64,000 bases of DNA from Sphingomonas kyeonggiensis. Lineage in GTDB: Bacteria > Pseudomonadota > Alphaproteobacteria > Sphingomonadales > Sphingomonadaceae. The notes under the pieces are model-generated. The model was not told the DNA's origin, made no database searches, and worked only from the letters and a program-made list of their open reading frames with translations. How positions within the stretch are numbered: the first letter of the stretch is position 1; every line of letters begins with the position of its first letter. The DNA is taken from NCBI RefSeq assembly GCF_014196745.1, contig NZ_JACIEH010000005.1, forward strand, positions 186,001 to 250,000, in the 5' to 3' direction. Shown here piece after piece: positions 1-8,389 of this stretch. The position numbers were made by a program, and so were the translations under genes.

Positions 1-216
1 GCGGATCGCGGCGGGGTCGGCGCTGTCGGCCTGGATCGCCAGCGCAGTGCCGCCGGCCGCCGTCAGCTTCTCGACCAGCGCCTCGGCCGCATCGGGTCGC
101 GACACATAGGTGAAGGCGACCGCAAAGCCTTCCCGCGCCAGCCGCTCGACCGCGGCGGCGCCGATACCGCGCGATCCGCCGAACACCAGGGCGGTCTTGT
201 TCTTCTCATTCTGCAT
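1..216 (-). CDS. SDR family oxidoreductase (partial, C-terminus beyond left edge)
   Basis: The first 72 codons of a short-chain dehydrogenase/reductase, cut by the window edge. The N-terminus carries the Rossmann cofactor motif GGSRGIGAAAVERLAREG (TGxxxGIG class) followed by the usual beta-2 strand and a DSADPA-type turn, so it should bind NAD(P)H; the substrate cannot be inferred. The ATG at 216-214 has a purine-rich AAAGGAACC upstream. It lies directly downstream of a TetR regulator on the same strand, and its promoter carries the same operator as the regulator gene, so it is probably the regulator's target. Confidence 0.85.
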   Translation of the reverse strand, partial: MQNEKNKTALVFGGSRGIGAAAVERLAREGFAVAFTYVSRPDAAEALVEKLTAAGGTALAIQADSADPAAIR

Positions 217-231
217 GTCTTGGTTCCTTTC

Positions 232-247
232 TTGATCGATTAGTCAA
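232..247. promoter_or_regulatory. Candidate TetR operator, copy 1 (upstream of SDR gene)
   Basis: Sequence TTGATCGATTAGTCAA, an imperfect palindrome, followed by TAA. It differs by one base from the 16-mer at 894-909. The two copies sit upstream of the SDR gene and of the TetR gene, the arrangement expected of an autoregulated TetR repressor. Binding is inferred. Confidence 0.65.
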
Positions 248-289
248 TAACTGAGCGAAGAAAAACAGCTCATGGCTGCACGCGACCTT

Positions 290-874
290 TCAGGCCGAGC
301 GCAGGCGATCGACGGTGAAGCGAGCGAGCGTGGCGAGATCGCCGGCGCCGGCGCCAGCACGTGCAGCGAGCTGGAGGCCGGTCATGGTCATCTGGATGAA
401 GCCGGCGGTCTCCGCGGGATCGAGGCCCGGCTGGATTTCCCCGGCGGCCTGGCCCTCCCGGATCCGCTCGGCGAGACGCTTGCCCAGCAAAGTGGCGGTC
501 CTGGTACGTTGCTCGACCAGCGCCGGATCGCTGACCCCGAACTCACCCACCGAGCCGACGCCCATGCAGCCGAGCGCGCGCTGCGCATCCTCCTCCGCCG
601 TGAGGCCAGTCAGCAGGTCGCTGATACCCTGCAAGGGCGAGGCCGGCGCATTGAGGCGCGTTAGATGCCCGCCGACCGTCCGGCGCTGATAGGCGCCCAG
701 CGCCTCCATATAGAGCTGCTTCTTGTCGCCGAACGCGTTGTAGACGCTCTGTCGGCCGATCCCCATCGCCTGGATGAGATCGTCGGTGGAGGTCGCGGCG
801 AAGCCCTTGACCCAGAAGACCTGCATCGCCTTGTCCAGCGCAGCGTCCCGATCGAATTCCCGTGGTCTTGCCAT
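290..874 (-). CDS. TetR/AcrR family transcriptional regulator
   Basis: A 194-residue one-component repressor. Residues about 5-55 form the TetR_N DNA-binding domain (FDRDAALDKAMQVFW start, helix-turn-helix around TSTDDLIQAMGIGRQSVYNAF). The C-terminal part is a ligand-binding helical bundle of the kind found in regulators next to SDR enzymes. It is followed 73 bp later by the SDR gene on the same strand. Near-identical palindromes at 894-909 (its own promoter) and 232-247 (SDR promoter) suggest it represses itself and the oxidoreductase. The inducer is unknown. Confidence 0.9.
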   Translation of the reverse strand: MARPREFDRDAALDKAMQVFWVKGFAATSTDDLIQAMGIGRQSVYNAFGDKKQLYMEALGAYQRRTVGGHLTRLNAPASPLQGISDLLTGLTAEEDAQRALGCMGVGSVGEFGVSDPALVEQRTRTATLLGKRLAERIREGQAAGEIQPGLDPAETAGFIQMTMTGLQLAARAGAGAGDLATLARFTVDRLRSA

Positions 875-893
875 GACCGCGATCTAGGCATTC

Positions 894-909
894 TTGATCG
901 ATCAGTCAA
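894..909. promoter_or_regulatory. Candidate TetR operator, copy 2 (upstream of tetR-like gene)
   Basis: TTGATCGATCAGTCAA, 12 of 16 positions palindromic, 20 bp upstream of the regulator start codon. It matches the copy at 232-247 at 15 of 16 positions, and the identity extends into a following TAA. This is the likely autoregulatory site. Confidence 0.65.
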
Positions 910-924
910 TAAATGGCAGCACAC

Positions 925-957
925 AAAAGAAAGGGGGCCGCCTACACGGGCAGCCCC
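925..957 (-). terminator. Intrinsic terminator of the M23 peptidase gene
   Basis: Read on the minus strand, GGGGCTGCC pairs with GGCGGCCCC across a 6-nt loop (one G-U pair) and is followed by CTTTCTTTTGTG. It begins about 30 bp past the M23 stop codon and ends next to the TetR operator. Confidence 0.7.
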
Positions 958-985
958 TCTCCTCTCCTGACTCTGAAAGTCGGTG

Positions 986-2176
986 TTACTTGTTCTTCGC
1001 CGGGCCGCCCACGCCGCCCTGGACGCGGTCCTGCACCGAGGCGAGATACTCGCCGGTCTGCAGGAAGGGAATCGGGTTCACGGCCTTGCCGTCGACGCGC
1101 ACCTCGTAGTGAAGGTGGCTGCCGGTCGAGCGGCCGGTCGAGCCCATCAGGCCGATCAGCTGGCCGCGCTTCACGCGGGCATTGTCGGCGACGATGATCT
1201 TCGAAAGGTGGCCATAGCGCGTCTCGATGCCGCGGCCATGGTTGATCTGGACGAGGTTGCCGTAGCCGCCCTGGCGGCCGGCATGGCTGACGACGCCGTC
1301 GGCGGTTGCATAGATCGGCGTGCCGAGCGCGCCGGGGATGTCGACGCCGGCGTGCATCGCGGCGGTGCCGCGGAACGGATCCGAGCGGACGCCGAAGTTC
1401 GAGGTGAAGGTCAGCTTGTCGACCGGCTGCATCGACGGGACCGAGATCACCGTCTGCTCGAGCATGTCGAGCTTCTTCCAGGTGACGAACAGCGCGCGGA
1501 ACTGGGCATCGGCGGCTTCGGCCGAGGCATCGCTGCCGTTCGCATTGTCGTTGTCGATCGGCTCGTACGGGCCGCCCATCGCCGGCACCTTCACATAGCG
1601 CTCGGGCGAGAGGCCAAGGCGACGGAGCTCGCCGGCGGTCTGGTTGTAGCGGGCCTCGCCGGCGGCGCGAGCCTTGCCGGCCATCGCGACCTGGCGGGCC
1701 TCGACCTGCTTGAGCGGGGCGAGGACTTCGCTGGCGACGGCGCTGGTGCGGGCCGAGGTGCTGGGGAGCGGCTGCTCGATCACGGCGCGGTCACCCTTGC
1801 CGGTGAGTGTTGCGCTGATCAGCGCCTGGTGCTGCTCGACGCGCGCGGCCTGGAGGCGGGCGGCCTCCTTGGCGGCGGCGACATCGGCCTGCATCTTCTC
1901 GACCTGCTGGCGCATCTTGGCGACCTGCGCCTCGGGCGAAGCCGGCGTGCCGGTCACGCCGCTGATCGCGATCGCGCCGACGGCGGCCTGGGCCACGCCA
2001 TAGGCGGAGAACAGCACGGTGACGGTGCCGACGCCGGCGAGCAGCGCCTGGGTGCGGCCGGCGACGCTGAAACGCTTCAGATCGCGGCCGTCATGAAAAA
2101 TAAAATCGCGGGTAGTGAAGAAAGCACGGAACCGCTGAGCTGCGGTAGCGGTTTTGGAGTTCGACGCCTTAGCCAT
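986..2176 (-). CDS. M23 family metallopeptidase (LytM/DD-endopeptidase type)
   Basis: A 396-residue membrane-anchored peptidoglycan endopeptidase. A transmembrane helix spans about residues 42-72, a coiled coil about 82-120, and the M23 (LytM) domain about 255-372. Zinc and catalytic residues are intact: H275 and D279 in HAGVDIPG, H323 in RYGHLS, H354/H356 in SHLHYEV. It should therefore be an active hydrolase that cuts peptide crosslinks in the periplasm, unlike the degenerate EnvC/NlpD activators. The coiled coil suggests a partner or self-association. The 123-bp gap to the next gene upstream, plus its own terminator, indicates a single-gene unit. Confidence 0.93.
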   Translation of the reverse strand: MAKASNSKTATAAQRFRAFFTTRDFIFHDGRDLKRFSVAGRTQALLAGVGTVTVLFSAYGVAQAAVGAIAISGVTGTPASPEAQVAKMRQQVEKMQADVAAAKEAARLQAARVEQHQALISATLTGKGDRAVIEQPLPSTSARTSAVASEVLAPLKQVEARQVAMAGKARAAGEARYNQTAGELRRLGLSPERYVKVPAMGGPYEPIDNDNANGSDASAEAADAQFRALFVTWKKLDMLEQTVISVPSMQPVDKLTFTSNFGVRSDPFRGTAAMHAGVDIPGALGTPIYATADGVVSHAGRQGGYGNLVQINHGRGIETRYGHLSKIIVADNARVKRGQLIGLMGSTGRSTGSHLHYEVRVDGKAVNPIPFLQTGEYLASVQDRVQGGVGGPAKNK

Positions 2177-2299
2177 GATTCCCCGGCAAGTTTCATGGAA
2201 GCAAGCACCGAAACGCGACCCGGTTGCCCTACTTCAATTGTCATTCGTCGCAGTAAGCAGCCCCTCCGCCTTCTGGACGGTGGCTTGTGACCCGGGAAA

Positions 2300-3097
2300 T
2301 CAGCGCACGGCAAGAGGTTGGTAATATTCCCGGGACAAACCGGCTGAGTCGCGCGCCGAGTCGTTGAACGGAGGCTTAAGCAGCCCGCGATAATGGCGGG
2401 TCACCAGTGCCTGCCAGGTCGTTTCGGGGACGTGCCCCATTTCGCGACAACGTGATTCGAACCAAACCGTTCCGGCGCGAACGTGCCGGACTTCGTCGTT
2501 CAGAATGCGCGTGAGAATGCGGGCGGTAACCGCATCATTTGCCAATGAAAACCGCTCGACCATCGCCGGCGTGACATCGAGCCCGCGCGCTTCCAGCACC
2601 ATCGGCACCACGGCCAGCCGGGCGAGCGAATCATGCGCGGTATCGGCGGCGGCATCCCACAATCCGTCATGCGCAGGCATCGCACCGTAGAAGCTGCCGA
2701 GCTTCTTCAGGCGCCGATCGAGCAAGGCGAAGTGCATCGCTTCGTCGGCGCCCACATGCATCCAGTCGTCGGTGAAACCGCGCGGAAACTCGCCACCGAA
2801 GCGGCCGACCACGTCGAATGCCAGGTCGATCGCGGAGAATTCGATATGGGTGATCGCATGGATCAGGGCGATCCGGCCATGCTCCGATCCCTTGCCGCGC
2901 TTGGGCATGCGGTTGGGCGGCAGCAGCTCGGGCCGGTCGGGGCGCGCCGGGCGATCGGGCATCGCGACGTCGAATTCGAAGGCCAGCCGGCCCAGCCGCC
3001 AGTCACGGGCGGCGGCGCGGGCCGCCTTGATCTTGTCGGCCGGCGCCGTCGCGGTCAGCACCGCGCGGCAGGCCTCCGCAACGCTTCTATCAGCCAT
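2300..3097 (-). CDS. DUF455 ferritin-like domain protein
   Basis: 265 residues of the DUF455 family, which has a ferritin-like four-helix fold with probable di-metal ligands. Visible carboxylate/His pairs are the AITHIEFSAIDLAFD helix (H and E) and the GADEAMHFALLDRRL helix (ExxH-type). The biochemical role is not established; homologues are annotated as tRNA-modification or hydroxylase-like without proof. It follows bcp by 6 bp on the same strand, so it is probably co-transcribed with glnE-bcp, a grouping common in sphingomonads. Confidence 0.85.
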   Translation of the reverse strand: MADRSVAEACRAVLTATAPADKIKAARAAARDWRLGRLAFEFDVAMPDRPARPDRPELLPPNRMPKRGKGSEHGRIALIHAITHIEFSAIDLAFDVVGRFGGEFPRGFTDDWMHVGADEAMHFALLDRRLKKLGSFYGAMPAHDGLWDAAADTAHDSLARLAVVPMVLEARGLDVTPAMVERFSLANDAVTARILTRILNDEVRHVRAGTVWFESRCREMGHVPETTWQALVTRHYRGLLKPPFNDSARDSAGLSREYYQPLAVR

Positions 3098-3103
3098 GAG
3101 CGG

Positions 3104-3577
3104 TCAGCGCGCCTGCATTTCCTTGATCGATTCGAGCACGTCCACCGCATGGCCGGGCACGCGCACGCGACGCCAGGCGCGGAACAGCTTGCCTTCCGCG
3201 TCGAACAGGAAGGTCGAGCGGTCGATGCCCATGTAGCGCTTGCCGTAGAGCTGCTTCTCGACCCAGACGCCGAAGGCCTCCATCGCCGCGCCCGAAGTGT
3301 CGGTGGCGAGCGGCACGGTGAGATCGTACTTGTTGATGAACTTCTGGTGCTTGATCGGCGGATCCTTCGACACGCCCAGCACTTCGGCGCCGAGCGCGGT
3401 GAATTCGGGGATCAGCGCGGAGAAGTCCTGCGCCTCGCGCGTGCAGCCCGAGGTGTCGTCCTTGGGATAGAAATAGAGGACGAAGGGCTTGCCCAGCTTG
3501 TCCGCCAGCGCGATCGCCTCACCCTCGGTCCCGTCGAGCGTGACCGCGGGGATCTTGTCGCCTTCCTCGATTACCAT
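3104..3577 (-). CDS. bcp: Thioredoxin-dependent thiol peroxidase (Bcp/PrxQ)
   Basis: A 157-residue peroxiredoxin of the Bcp/PrxQ class that reduces hydroperoxides. The peroxidatic cysteine lies in YPKDDTSGCTREAQDF. The resolving cysteine that E. coli Bcp has five residues later is absent here, so this copy may be 1-Cys or use another resolving residue. Start chosen at the ATG 3577-3575 because GAGGAGA sits just upstream and MVIEEGDKIPAVTLDG is the family N-terminus; a longer in-frame extension would overlap glnE. It starts 10 bp after the glnE stop. Confidence 0.93.
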   Translation of the reverse strand: MVIEEGDKIPAVTLDGTEGEAIALADKLGKPFVLYFYPKDDTSGCTREAQDFSALIPEFTALGAEVLGVSKDPPIKHQKFINKYDLTVPLATDTSGAAMEAFGVWVEKQLYGKRYMGIDRSTFLFDAEGKLFRAWRRVRVPGHAVDVLESIKEMQAR

Positions 3578-3587
3578 TGTCTTCTCC

Positions 3588-6275
3588 TCAGGCCGGGCCG
3601 CGCACCGACGCCCAGCAATCGCGGACCTCCTGCCGGGTCCGGTCGAGCTGCGCAACCACCTCGTCCCAGCTGCCGAGCCGGAGCGCGCGGGCGATCAGCG
3701 CCTGGGTCGCCGGACCGGGCTCCTGCGCGTCGGGCGCGACGAGGCGCATGGTGACGAGCAGCCGGGTGAGGAAATCGTGCGCCGGGCGCATCGCGGGCGG
3801 CAACAGCCCCTGCCCCGCCAGAGCGTCGATCGCCAGGCCCAGGCGCGGCTCGAAACCGGTGCGGTGGACGAGCTGGACGGTGTGGACCGCGAACTCGAGG
3901 TCGACCAGCCCACCGTCGAGCAGCTTGGCGTCGAGGGGGCCCTTGGGCGGCTTGTGCGCGGCCATCTCGGCCCGCATCTTCGCGGCCTCGGCGGGGATGT
4001 CGCGGTCCGGGCGGGCGCCCTTGAGCACCGCATCGATGATCCCCTGCACCTTCGCCCGCGCTTGGGGCGAACCGAAGACCGGCCGCGCGCGGGTGAGTGC
4101 CATATGCTCCCAGGTCCAGGCATCCGCACGCTGGTATTTCTCGAAGCCTTCCAGGGATACGACCAGCGGCCCCTGCGCGCCCGAGGGACGCAGGCGGGTA
4201 TCGACCTCGTAGAGCGGCCCCGCCGGGGTAGGCACCGAGAGCGCCGCGGTGACGCGCTGGCCGAGCCGGTTGTAGTACATCACTGCGCCAAGCGGCTTGG
4301 CCCCGTCGCTCTCCGCCGCATAGTCACCGGTGAAGAGGTAGACGAGATCGAGGTCGGAAGCGTGGGTGAGCGCCTGCCCGCCCATCCGGCCGAGCGCGAG
4401 GATCACCAGCTCGCTTTCCGGCACCACGCCATGGTTGCGCGAGAATTCCTCGACAGTCGCCGTCGCCAATGTCTCGATCGCCGCCTCCGCGACGCGGGCA
4501 TAGCCGGCCGAGGCTTCGAGCGGATCCCCCGACCCCGCAACGATCTGCGCGCCGAGGGCGAAGCGCTTCTCGTTGACGAAGCGGCGGACGAATTCGAGCT
4601 GGTACTGATAGTCCGAACCCGGCTCCCAGTGCCGCATCCCCTCGGCGAGCGCCTCGATATCCGGCACCGGCTCCAGCGCGGTCGCGTCGATCAGCCCGTC
4701 GAGCAGCTCCGCGCGGCGGCCCAGCTGCTCGGCGAGCGTCGGCGCCAGCGCGAGGATCTGGCCGAGCAGCTGCGCCAGCCCCGGCTGGGCCTCGAGCAGG
4801 CGGAAGAAATTGATCGCACTGGGCAGCCGCGAGAGCATCGCATCGAAGCGCGTGATCGCGTGCACCGTGTCGGGCGCACGGGAAAAGGCGTCGATCAGGC
4901 CGGGCAGGACCGATTCCAGTGCCTCCCGGGCAGCGGGCGTGCGGAGCGCCGGATAGGTGCCGCCGCGCCATCCCTGGACGATGCGAGCGGCACCGTCGGG
5001 ACGCTCGAAGCCGGCCGCGCCGAGCTTCGCCTCCAGCGGCGCGCTCTCGCTGGGCAGGCGCTGCTCCTCCTCCCCGGCCAGGCTGTCATAGATCGCGCCG
5101 ACCCGGATGACGTGCGGCTGGAGCAGATCGGTGAGCGCAGTGCCGTCGGCCAGGCCATGGAGGCGGGCGACATTGTCGAGCGAGGCGAGGTTCTCGGGCA
5201 GCTCGTGCGTCTGGCGATCGTCGACCATCTGCAGCCGGTGCTCGATCGTGCGCAGCGTGACATAGGCATCGGTCAGGTCGCGCGCTTCGTCCGCGCCGAT
5301 CCGCCCCGCCTCGGCCAGCGCAGCGAGCGCGTCACGCGTCGCGGGGGCACGCAGCGCGGGCTCACGCCCGCCATGGATGAGCTGGTGGATCTGGGCGAAG
5401 AATTCGACTTCGCGGATGCCGCCCCTGCCCCGCTTCAGGTCGTAGCCGGGGCCGAAGGCCTGGGCCTGGGAATAATGGTCGCGGATGCGGCGGCTGATGT
5501 CGCGGATCTCGCGGATCGTGCCGAAGTCGAGCGCACGCCGCCACACGAAGGGGCGGATCGCGTCGAGGAAATAGCCACCGAGTTCCAGATCACCCGCACA
5601 GGCACGGGCACGGATGAAGGCGGCACGCTCCCAGGGCAGGGCCTGGCTCTCATAATAGGTGATCGCCGCCTCGACCGGCAGCACGATCGGGGTGACTTCG
5701 GGCGAGGGCCGCAGGCGCAGGTCGACGCGCAGGACATAGCCATTCTCGTCACGCTGCTGGAGCAGCTCCACCATGCGGCGGCCGATCCGCACAGCGGCTT
5801 CCTGCACGTCCTCGCGGGGGCGGCAGGGCAAGGTCTCGGGGTCGAAGATCAGGATCGGATCGATGTCCGACGAATAGTTGAGCTCGCGGCTGCCCTGCTT
5901 GCCCAGCGCGATCGCGGCGAAACCGCGCGGATCGGCATCGGGCGTACGTTCGAGGATCGCCGCGCGGATCGCACGGTCCAACGCATCATCGGCGAAATCG
6001 GTGAGAAGATGGGTGACAGTCGTGAGATCGAACCGGCCCGACAGGTCGCCCAGGGCGACGAGGAGCGCGAGCCGGCGGCGCTCGATGCGCAGCCGTGCTC
6101 CCGTGCTCATTTCGCCTGCGAAAGCACGCGCAGCCGCGCGTGGATTCAGCAGGGCATTGTCGAGTCCGGCGACCAGCTCCGCTTCACGCGCGAGCAGGTT
6201 TTCGAGAAAGGGCGCATGCGCGCTCGCCCGGACAATGGCGTCGGCGAGATCGGCGGAAGAAGAAGTTTGAGTCAC
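3588..6275 (-). CDS. glnE: Bifunctional glutamine synthetase adenylyltransferase/adenylyl-removing enzyme
   Basis: About 895 residues. It controls nitrogen assimilation by adding AMP to, and removing it from, glutamine synthetase under PII control. Two nucleotidyltransferase domains are visible: the N-terminal deadenylylating one with LGKQGSRELNYSSDIDPILI and the C-terminal adenylylating one with LGRMGGQALTHASDLDLVYL, each keeping the G-S...D-x-D catalytic pattern and each followed by a helical PII-UTase-like domain. I place the start at the GTG 6275-6273, which has AGGTGG eight bases upstream; an extension to a TTG at 6323 is possible but would leave only 26 bp to the divergent NepR-like gene. 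First gene of the glnE-bcp-DUF455 unit. Confidence 0.93.
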   Translation of the reverse strand: MTQTSSSADLADAIVRASAHAPFLENLLAREAELVAGLDNALLNPRAAARAFAGEMSTGARLRIERRRLALLVALGDLSGRFDLTTVTHLLTDFADDALDRAIRAAILERTPDADPRGFAAIALGKQGSRELNYSSDIDPILIFDPETLPCRPREDVQEAAVRIGRRMVELLQQRDENGYVLRVDLRLRPSPEVTPIVLPVEAAITYYESQALPWERAAFIRARACAGDLELGGYFLDAIRPFVWRRALDFGTIREIRDISRRIRDHYSQAQAFGPGYDLKRGRGGIREVEFFAQIHQLIHGGREPALRAPATRDALAALAEAGRIGADEARDLTDAYVTLRTIEHRLQMVDDRQTHELPENLASLDNVARLHGLADGTALTDLLQPHVIRVGAIYDSLAGEEEQRLPSESAPLEAKLGAAGFERPDGAARIVQGWRGGTYPALRTPAAREALESVLPGLIDAFSRAPDTVHAITRFDAMLSRLPSAINFFRLLEAQPGLAQLLGQILALAPTLAEQLGRRAELLDGLIDATALEPVPDIEALAEGMRHWEPGSDYQYQLEFVRRFVNEKRFALGAQIVAGSGDPLEASAGYARVAEAAIETLATATVEEFSRNHGVVPESELVILALGRMGGQALTHASDLDLVYLFTGDYAAESDGAKPLGAVMYYNRLGQRVTAALSVPTPAGPLYEVDTRLRPSGAQGPLVVSLEGFEKYQRADAWTWEHMALTRARPVFGSPQARAKVQGIIDAVLKGARPDRDIPAEAAKMRAEMAAHKPPKGPLDAKLLDGGLVDLEFAVHTVQLVHRTGFEPRLGLAIDALAGQGLLPPAMRPAHDFLTRLLVTMRLVAPDAQEPGPATQALIARALRLGSWDEVVAQLDRTRQEVRDCWASVRGPA

Positions 6276-6349
6276 GGAATCGACCACCTGCGAAACGGTG
6301 CGTTGCAAAATGTCAAGCAACAAAAAGAGACCTGAATTGTTCTAGCAAC

Positions 6350-6523
6350 ATGAACCAGACGACTTCAGCCTCGGCCAGCGACGCCCGCCCGCCCGCATAT
6401 CGGGTAGAAGCGCCGCGCGCCAGCGATGCAATCGGCCTGGCGTTGCGTGATGCCTATGTTCGCGACACCGGCCTGCCCGATGACATGGCCGCGATGCTGC
6501 GCCAGCTCAACCGCACACGCTGA
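6350..6523 (+). CDS. NepR-like anti-sigma factor paralogue (57 aa)
   Basis: A 57-residue protein whose C-terminal half (IGLALRDAYVRDTGLPDDM) aligns with the NepR core seen at 8648-8815: the shared pattern is (I/V)G-ALR-AY, then PDD, then an L-L amphipathic helix. NepR proteins bind EcfG between its two helical domains and are displaced by phosphorylated PhyR. This copy is two residues shorter in the linker and has a divergent disordered N-terminus. It is convergent with ecfG, separated by a shared terminator. No strong ribosome binding site is seen. A second NepR is known in some sphingomonads; its role as anti-sigma factor here is inferred. Confidence 0.7.
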   Translation: MNQTTSASASDARPPAYRVEAPRASDAIGLALRDAYVRDTGLPDDMAAMLRQLNRTR

Positions 6524-6545
6524 GATCCAGTCCAGGCACATGAAA

Positions 6546-6581
6546 AGGCCGCGCTCCCCAGGGAACGCGGCCTGATTTTTT
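6546..6581. terminator. Terminator between NepR-like gene and ecfG
   Basis: AGGCCGCG pairs with CGCGGCCT across a 12-nt loop, followed on the plus strand by GATTTTTT; on the minus strand four T follow. It can end transcription from both convergent genes, mainly the plus-strand one. Confidence 0.85.
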
Positions 6582-6595
6582 GAGCCTCTTAGGGC

Positions 6596-7258
6596 TTATT
6601 TCGCCGACACGTCCCCGCCCCGATCGCGGCTTAGATCCTCGACTTCGCCCATGATCGTATCGAGCGCGGTCTTCCCTTCGGCCGTGCCCGGCTCGATGCG
6701 GCGCGAGGGCAGCTGGCCTTCGCTCAGCAGATGCTCGAGCGCGACGCGGCCACGGGCCACGCGGCTCTTGATCGTGCCGACGGCGACCTGGCAGATTTCG
6801 GCCGCCTCTTCATAGGCAAAGCCACCGGCGCCGACGAGGATCAGCGCCTCGCGCTGCGGCTGGGGCAGATGGAGCAGCGCGCGCTGCATGTCGGACAGTT
6901 CGACATGCCGATCCTGACTGGCCGGCGCGGCGAGCAGCCGGTCTGCGACCAGATCGTCCCACTCGCCCTTGAAGCGGGCGCGGCGCATCTGGCTCAGATA
7001 GAGGTTGCGCAGGATGATGAAGGTCCAGGCGCGCATGTTGGTGCCGGCCTGGAAGCGCTTGCGCGCGGCCCAGGCCTTGAGCAGCGTCTCCTGCACCAGA
7101 TCGTCGGCGAGATCCCGGCTGCCCGATAGCGAGCGGCCAAAGGCACGCAGATGCGGGATGACGAGCGCGAGCTGTTTCTTGAACTCGGGATCGGAGAGCG
7201 AGACATGCTCCTGCGGCGCCTCGGTCCCCTTGTCCTCGGGCTGTTCGGAATGACTCAT
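6596..7258 (-). CDS. ecfG: General stress response sigma factor EcfG
   Basis: About 220 residues, an ECF15/EcfG sigma factor directing RNA polymerase to GGAAC...CGTT promoters. Region sigma-2 lies at about residues 35-100 (SRDLADDLVQETLLKAWA, then FIILRNLYLSQMRRARF), sigma-4 at about 125-185 (LPQPQREALILVGAGGFAY, EICQVAVGTIKSRVARGR). The start is set at MSHSEQ (ATG 7258-7256), though an in-frame ATG lies 75 bp further upstream. The gene is downstream of phyR and a small membrane-protein gene on the same strand. Activity should be held off by NepR and released by PhyR-phosphate. Confidence 0.93.
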   Translation of the reverse strand: MSHSEQPEDKGTEAPQEHVSLSDPEFKKQLALVIPHLRAFGRSLSGSRDLADDLVQETLLKAWAARKRFQAGTNMRAWTFIILRNLYLSQMRRARFKGEWDDLVADRLLAAPASQDRHVELSDMQRALLHLPQPQREALILVGAGGFAYEEAAEICQVAVGTIKSRVARGRVALEHLLSEGQLPSRRIEPGTAEGKTALDTIMGEVEDLSRDRGGDVSAK

Positions 7259-7353
7259 TCGTTCCCGCTTGTTTGCGTTGGCCGCAAAGCGACCGGTTCC
7301 AGAGATAGGCTTGGTGTCTGCGATTGCCAGCATATTTCGCGCCGTTCCCGAGA

Positions 7354-7494
7354 TCAGACGAACAAGAAGATCACGGCGAACGCGACGATGACCAGCACCA
7401 GGCCGTAGCCCAGCACGTATCGCGTCATATGCGGCGTGGCACCGGCGCGGGCCTGCTCGCTGTCGATATGAATGGCTTCGTCATTCTCAACCAT
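7354..7494 (-). CDS. Small membrane protein between phyR and ecfG (46 aa)
   Basis: A 46-residue reading frame: an acidic N-terminus (MVENDEAIHIDSEQARAGA), then a single strongly hydrophobic helix at about residues 26-46 (VLGYGLVLVIVAFAVIFLFV) ending at the stop codon. The tail-anchored-like layout and the position (72 bp after phyR, 95 bp before ecfG, same strand) suggest a membrane component or accessory factor of the general stress response. No family is recognised. It is too short for routine gene calling. The composition is typical of a real transmembrane segment, but expression is not proven. Confidence 0.6.
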   Translation of the reverse strand: MVENDEAIHIDSEQARAGATPHMTRYVLGYGLVLVIVAFAVIFLFV

Positions 7495-7566
7495 GTCATC
7501 TACAACACACGAGAACCGTTTTGGGTCCGTATCTGATGGAACCCGCGCCAGTTTTTTCGCGGATCG

Positions 7567-8364
7567 TCAGGCGGGAACGGTCGCCTGGTCGAAGAACAGC
7601 GCCTGGCTGATCGTCGTCTTGACGGTTTCCCGCTGGAACGGCTTGGTGATCAGGAAGGTCGGCTCCGGACGCTCGCCGGTGAGCAGGCGCTCGGGGAAAG
7701 CGGTGATGAAGATCACCGGCACCGAGAATTCGGCGAGGATGTCCTTGACCGCATCGATGCCCGAGCTGTCGTCGGCCAGCTGGATGTCGGCGAGCACCAG
7801 GCCCGGACGATCCTCCATCGCCAGCGCAACGGCCTCGTCGCGCGTCACGGCGACCCCGGTCACTTCATGGCCAAGGTCGCGCACGATCTGCTCGAGGTCC
7901 ATCGCGATCAGCGGCTCGTCCTCGATGATCATCACGCGGGTGCGCGTCTGGCGCTCGATCTCGGCCACGGCCTCTCCAACGAGCTTCTGCACCTGTCCTG
8001 CATCCTCTTCGATCAGATAGCCGGCGTCCTCGATGCTGAAGCCCTCCACGGTGGTGAGCAGCAGCGCCTGGCGCGACAGCGGAGTGAGACGGGCGAGCCG
8101 CTTGCGGGCGATCGCCTCGTTCTCGTTGCTGGTATCCTCGACGACATCCTCTTCCTCGAGGTGAGTCGACTGCCAGATCGCCTGGAAGGTGCGATACAGG
8201 CCGAGCCGCGGATCGACGTCACGCGGGAACTGGTCCGGCGCCGCGACGATTGCCTCCAGTGCAGCGCGCACATAGCGGTCGCCATCGGCCTGGCTGCCAG
8301 TGAGCGCGCGCGCATAGCGACGAAGCAGCGGAAGGTGCGGCGCGAGTTGCTGTCCAAGCGACAT
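7567..8364 (-). CDS. phyR: Anti-anti-sigma response regulator PhyR
   Basis: 265 residues with the PhyR architecture. An N-terminal EcfG-like sigma domain (about 1-138; sigma-2-like and sigma-4-like helices with LTPLSRQALLLTTVEGFS) is fused to a C-terminal receiver domain (about 143-258). The receiver keeps the acidic pocket (E148, D149), the phospho-acceptor D193 in VLADIQ, T221 and K241 in LITKPF. When phosphorylated, the sigma-like domain mimics EcfG and sequesters NepR. It is divergent from nepR-phyP across a 283-bp intergenic region holding EcfG-type promoter motifs, which indicates positive autoregulation. Confidence 0.96.
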   Translation of the reverse strand: MSLGQQLAPHLPLLRRYARALTGSQADGDRYVRAALEAIVAAPDQFPRDVDPRLGLYRTFQAIWQSTHLEEEDVVEDTSNENEAIARKRLARLTPLSRQALLLTTVEGFSIEDAGYLIEEDAGQVQKLVGEAVAEIERQTRTRVMIIEDEPLIAMDLEQIVRDLGHEVTGVAVTRDEAVALAMEDRPGLVLADIQLADDSSGIDAVKDILAEFSVPVIFITAFPERLLTGERPEPTFLITKPFQRETVKTTISQALFFDQATVPA

Positions 8365-8389
8365 GGTCGAACTATTCTCCTACGAGTGC

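Noticed and set aside
3489..6335. A 948-codon open frame antisense to glnE, and similar long antisense frames opposite argS (16981-19485) and the FAAL gene (60660-62636).
   Set aside because: GC-rich codon bias leaves the antisense frames open; the translations are Arg/Gly/Ala-rich with no domains, while the opposite strands encode well-known enzymes.
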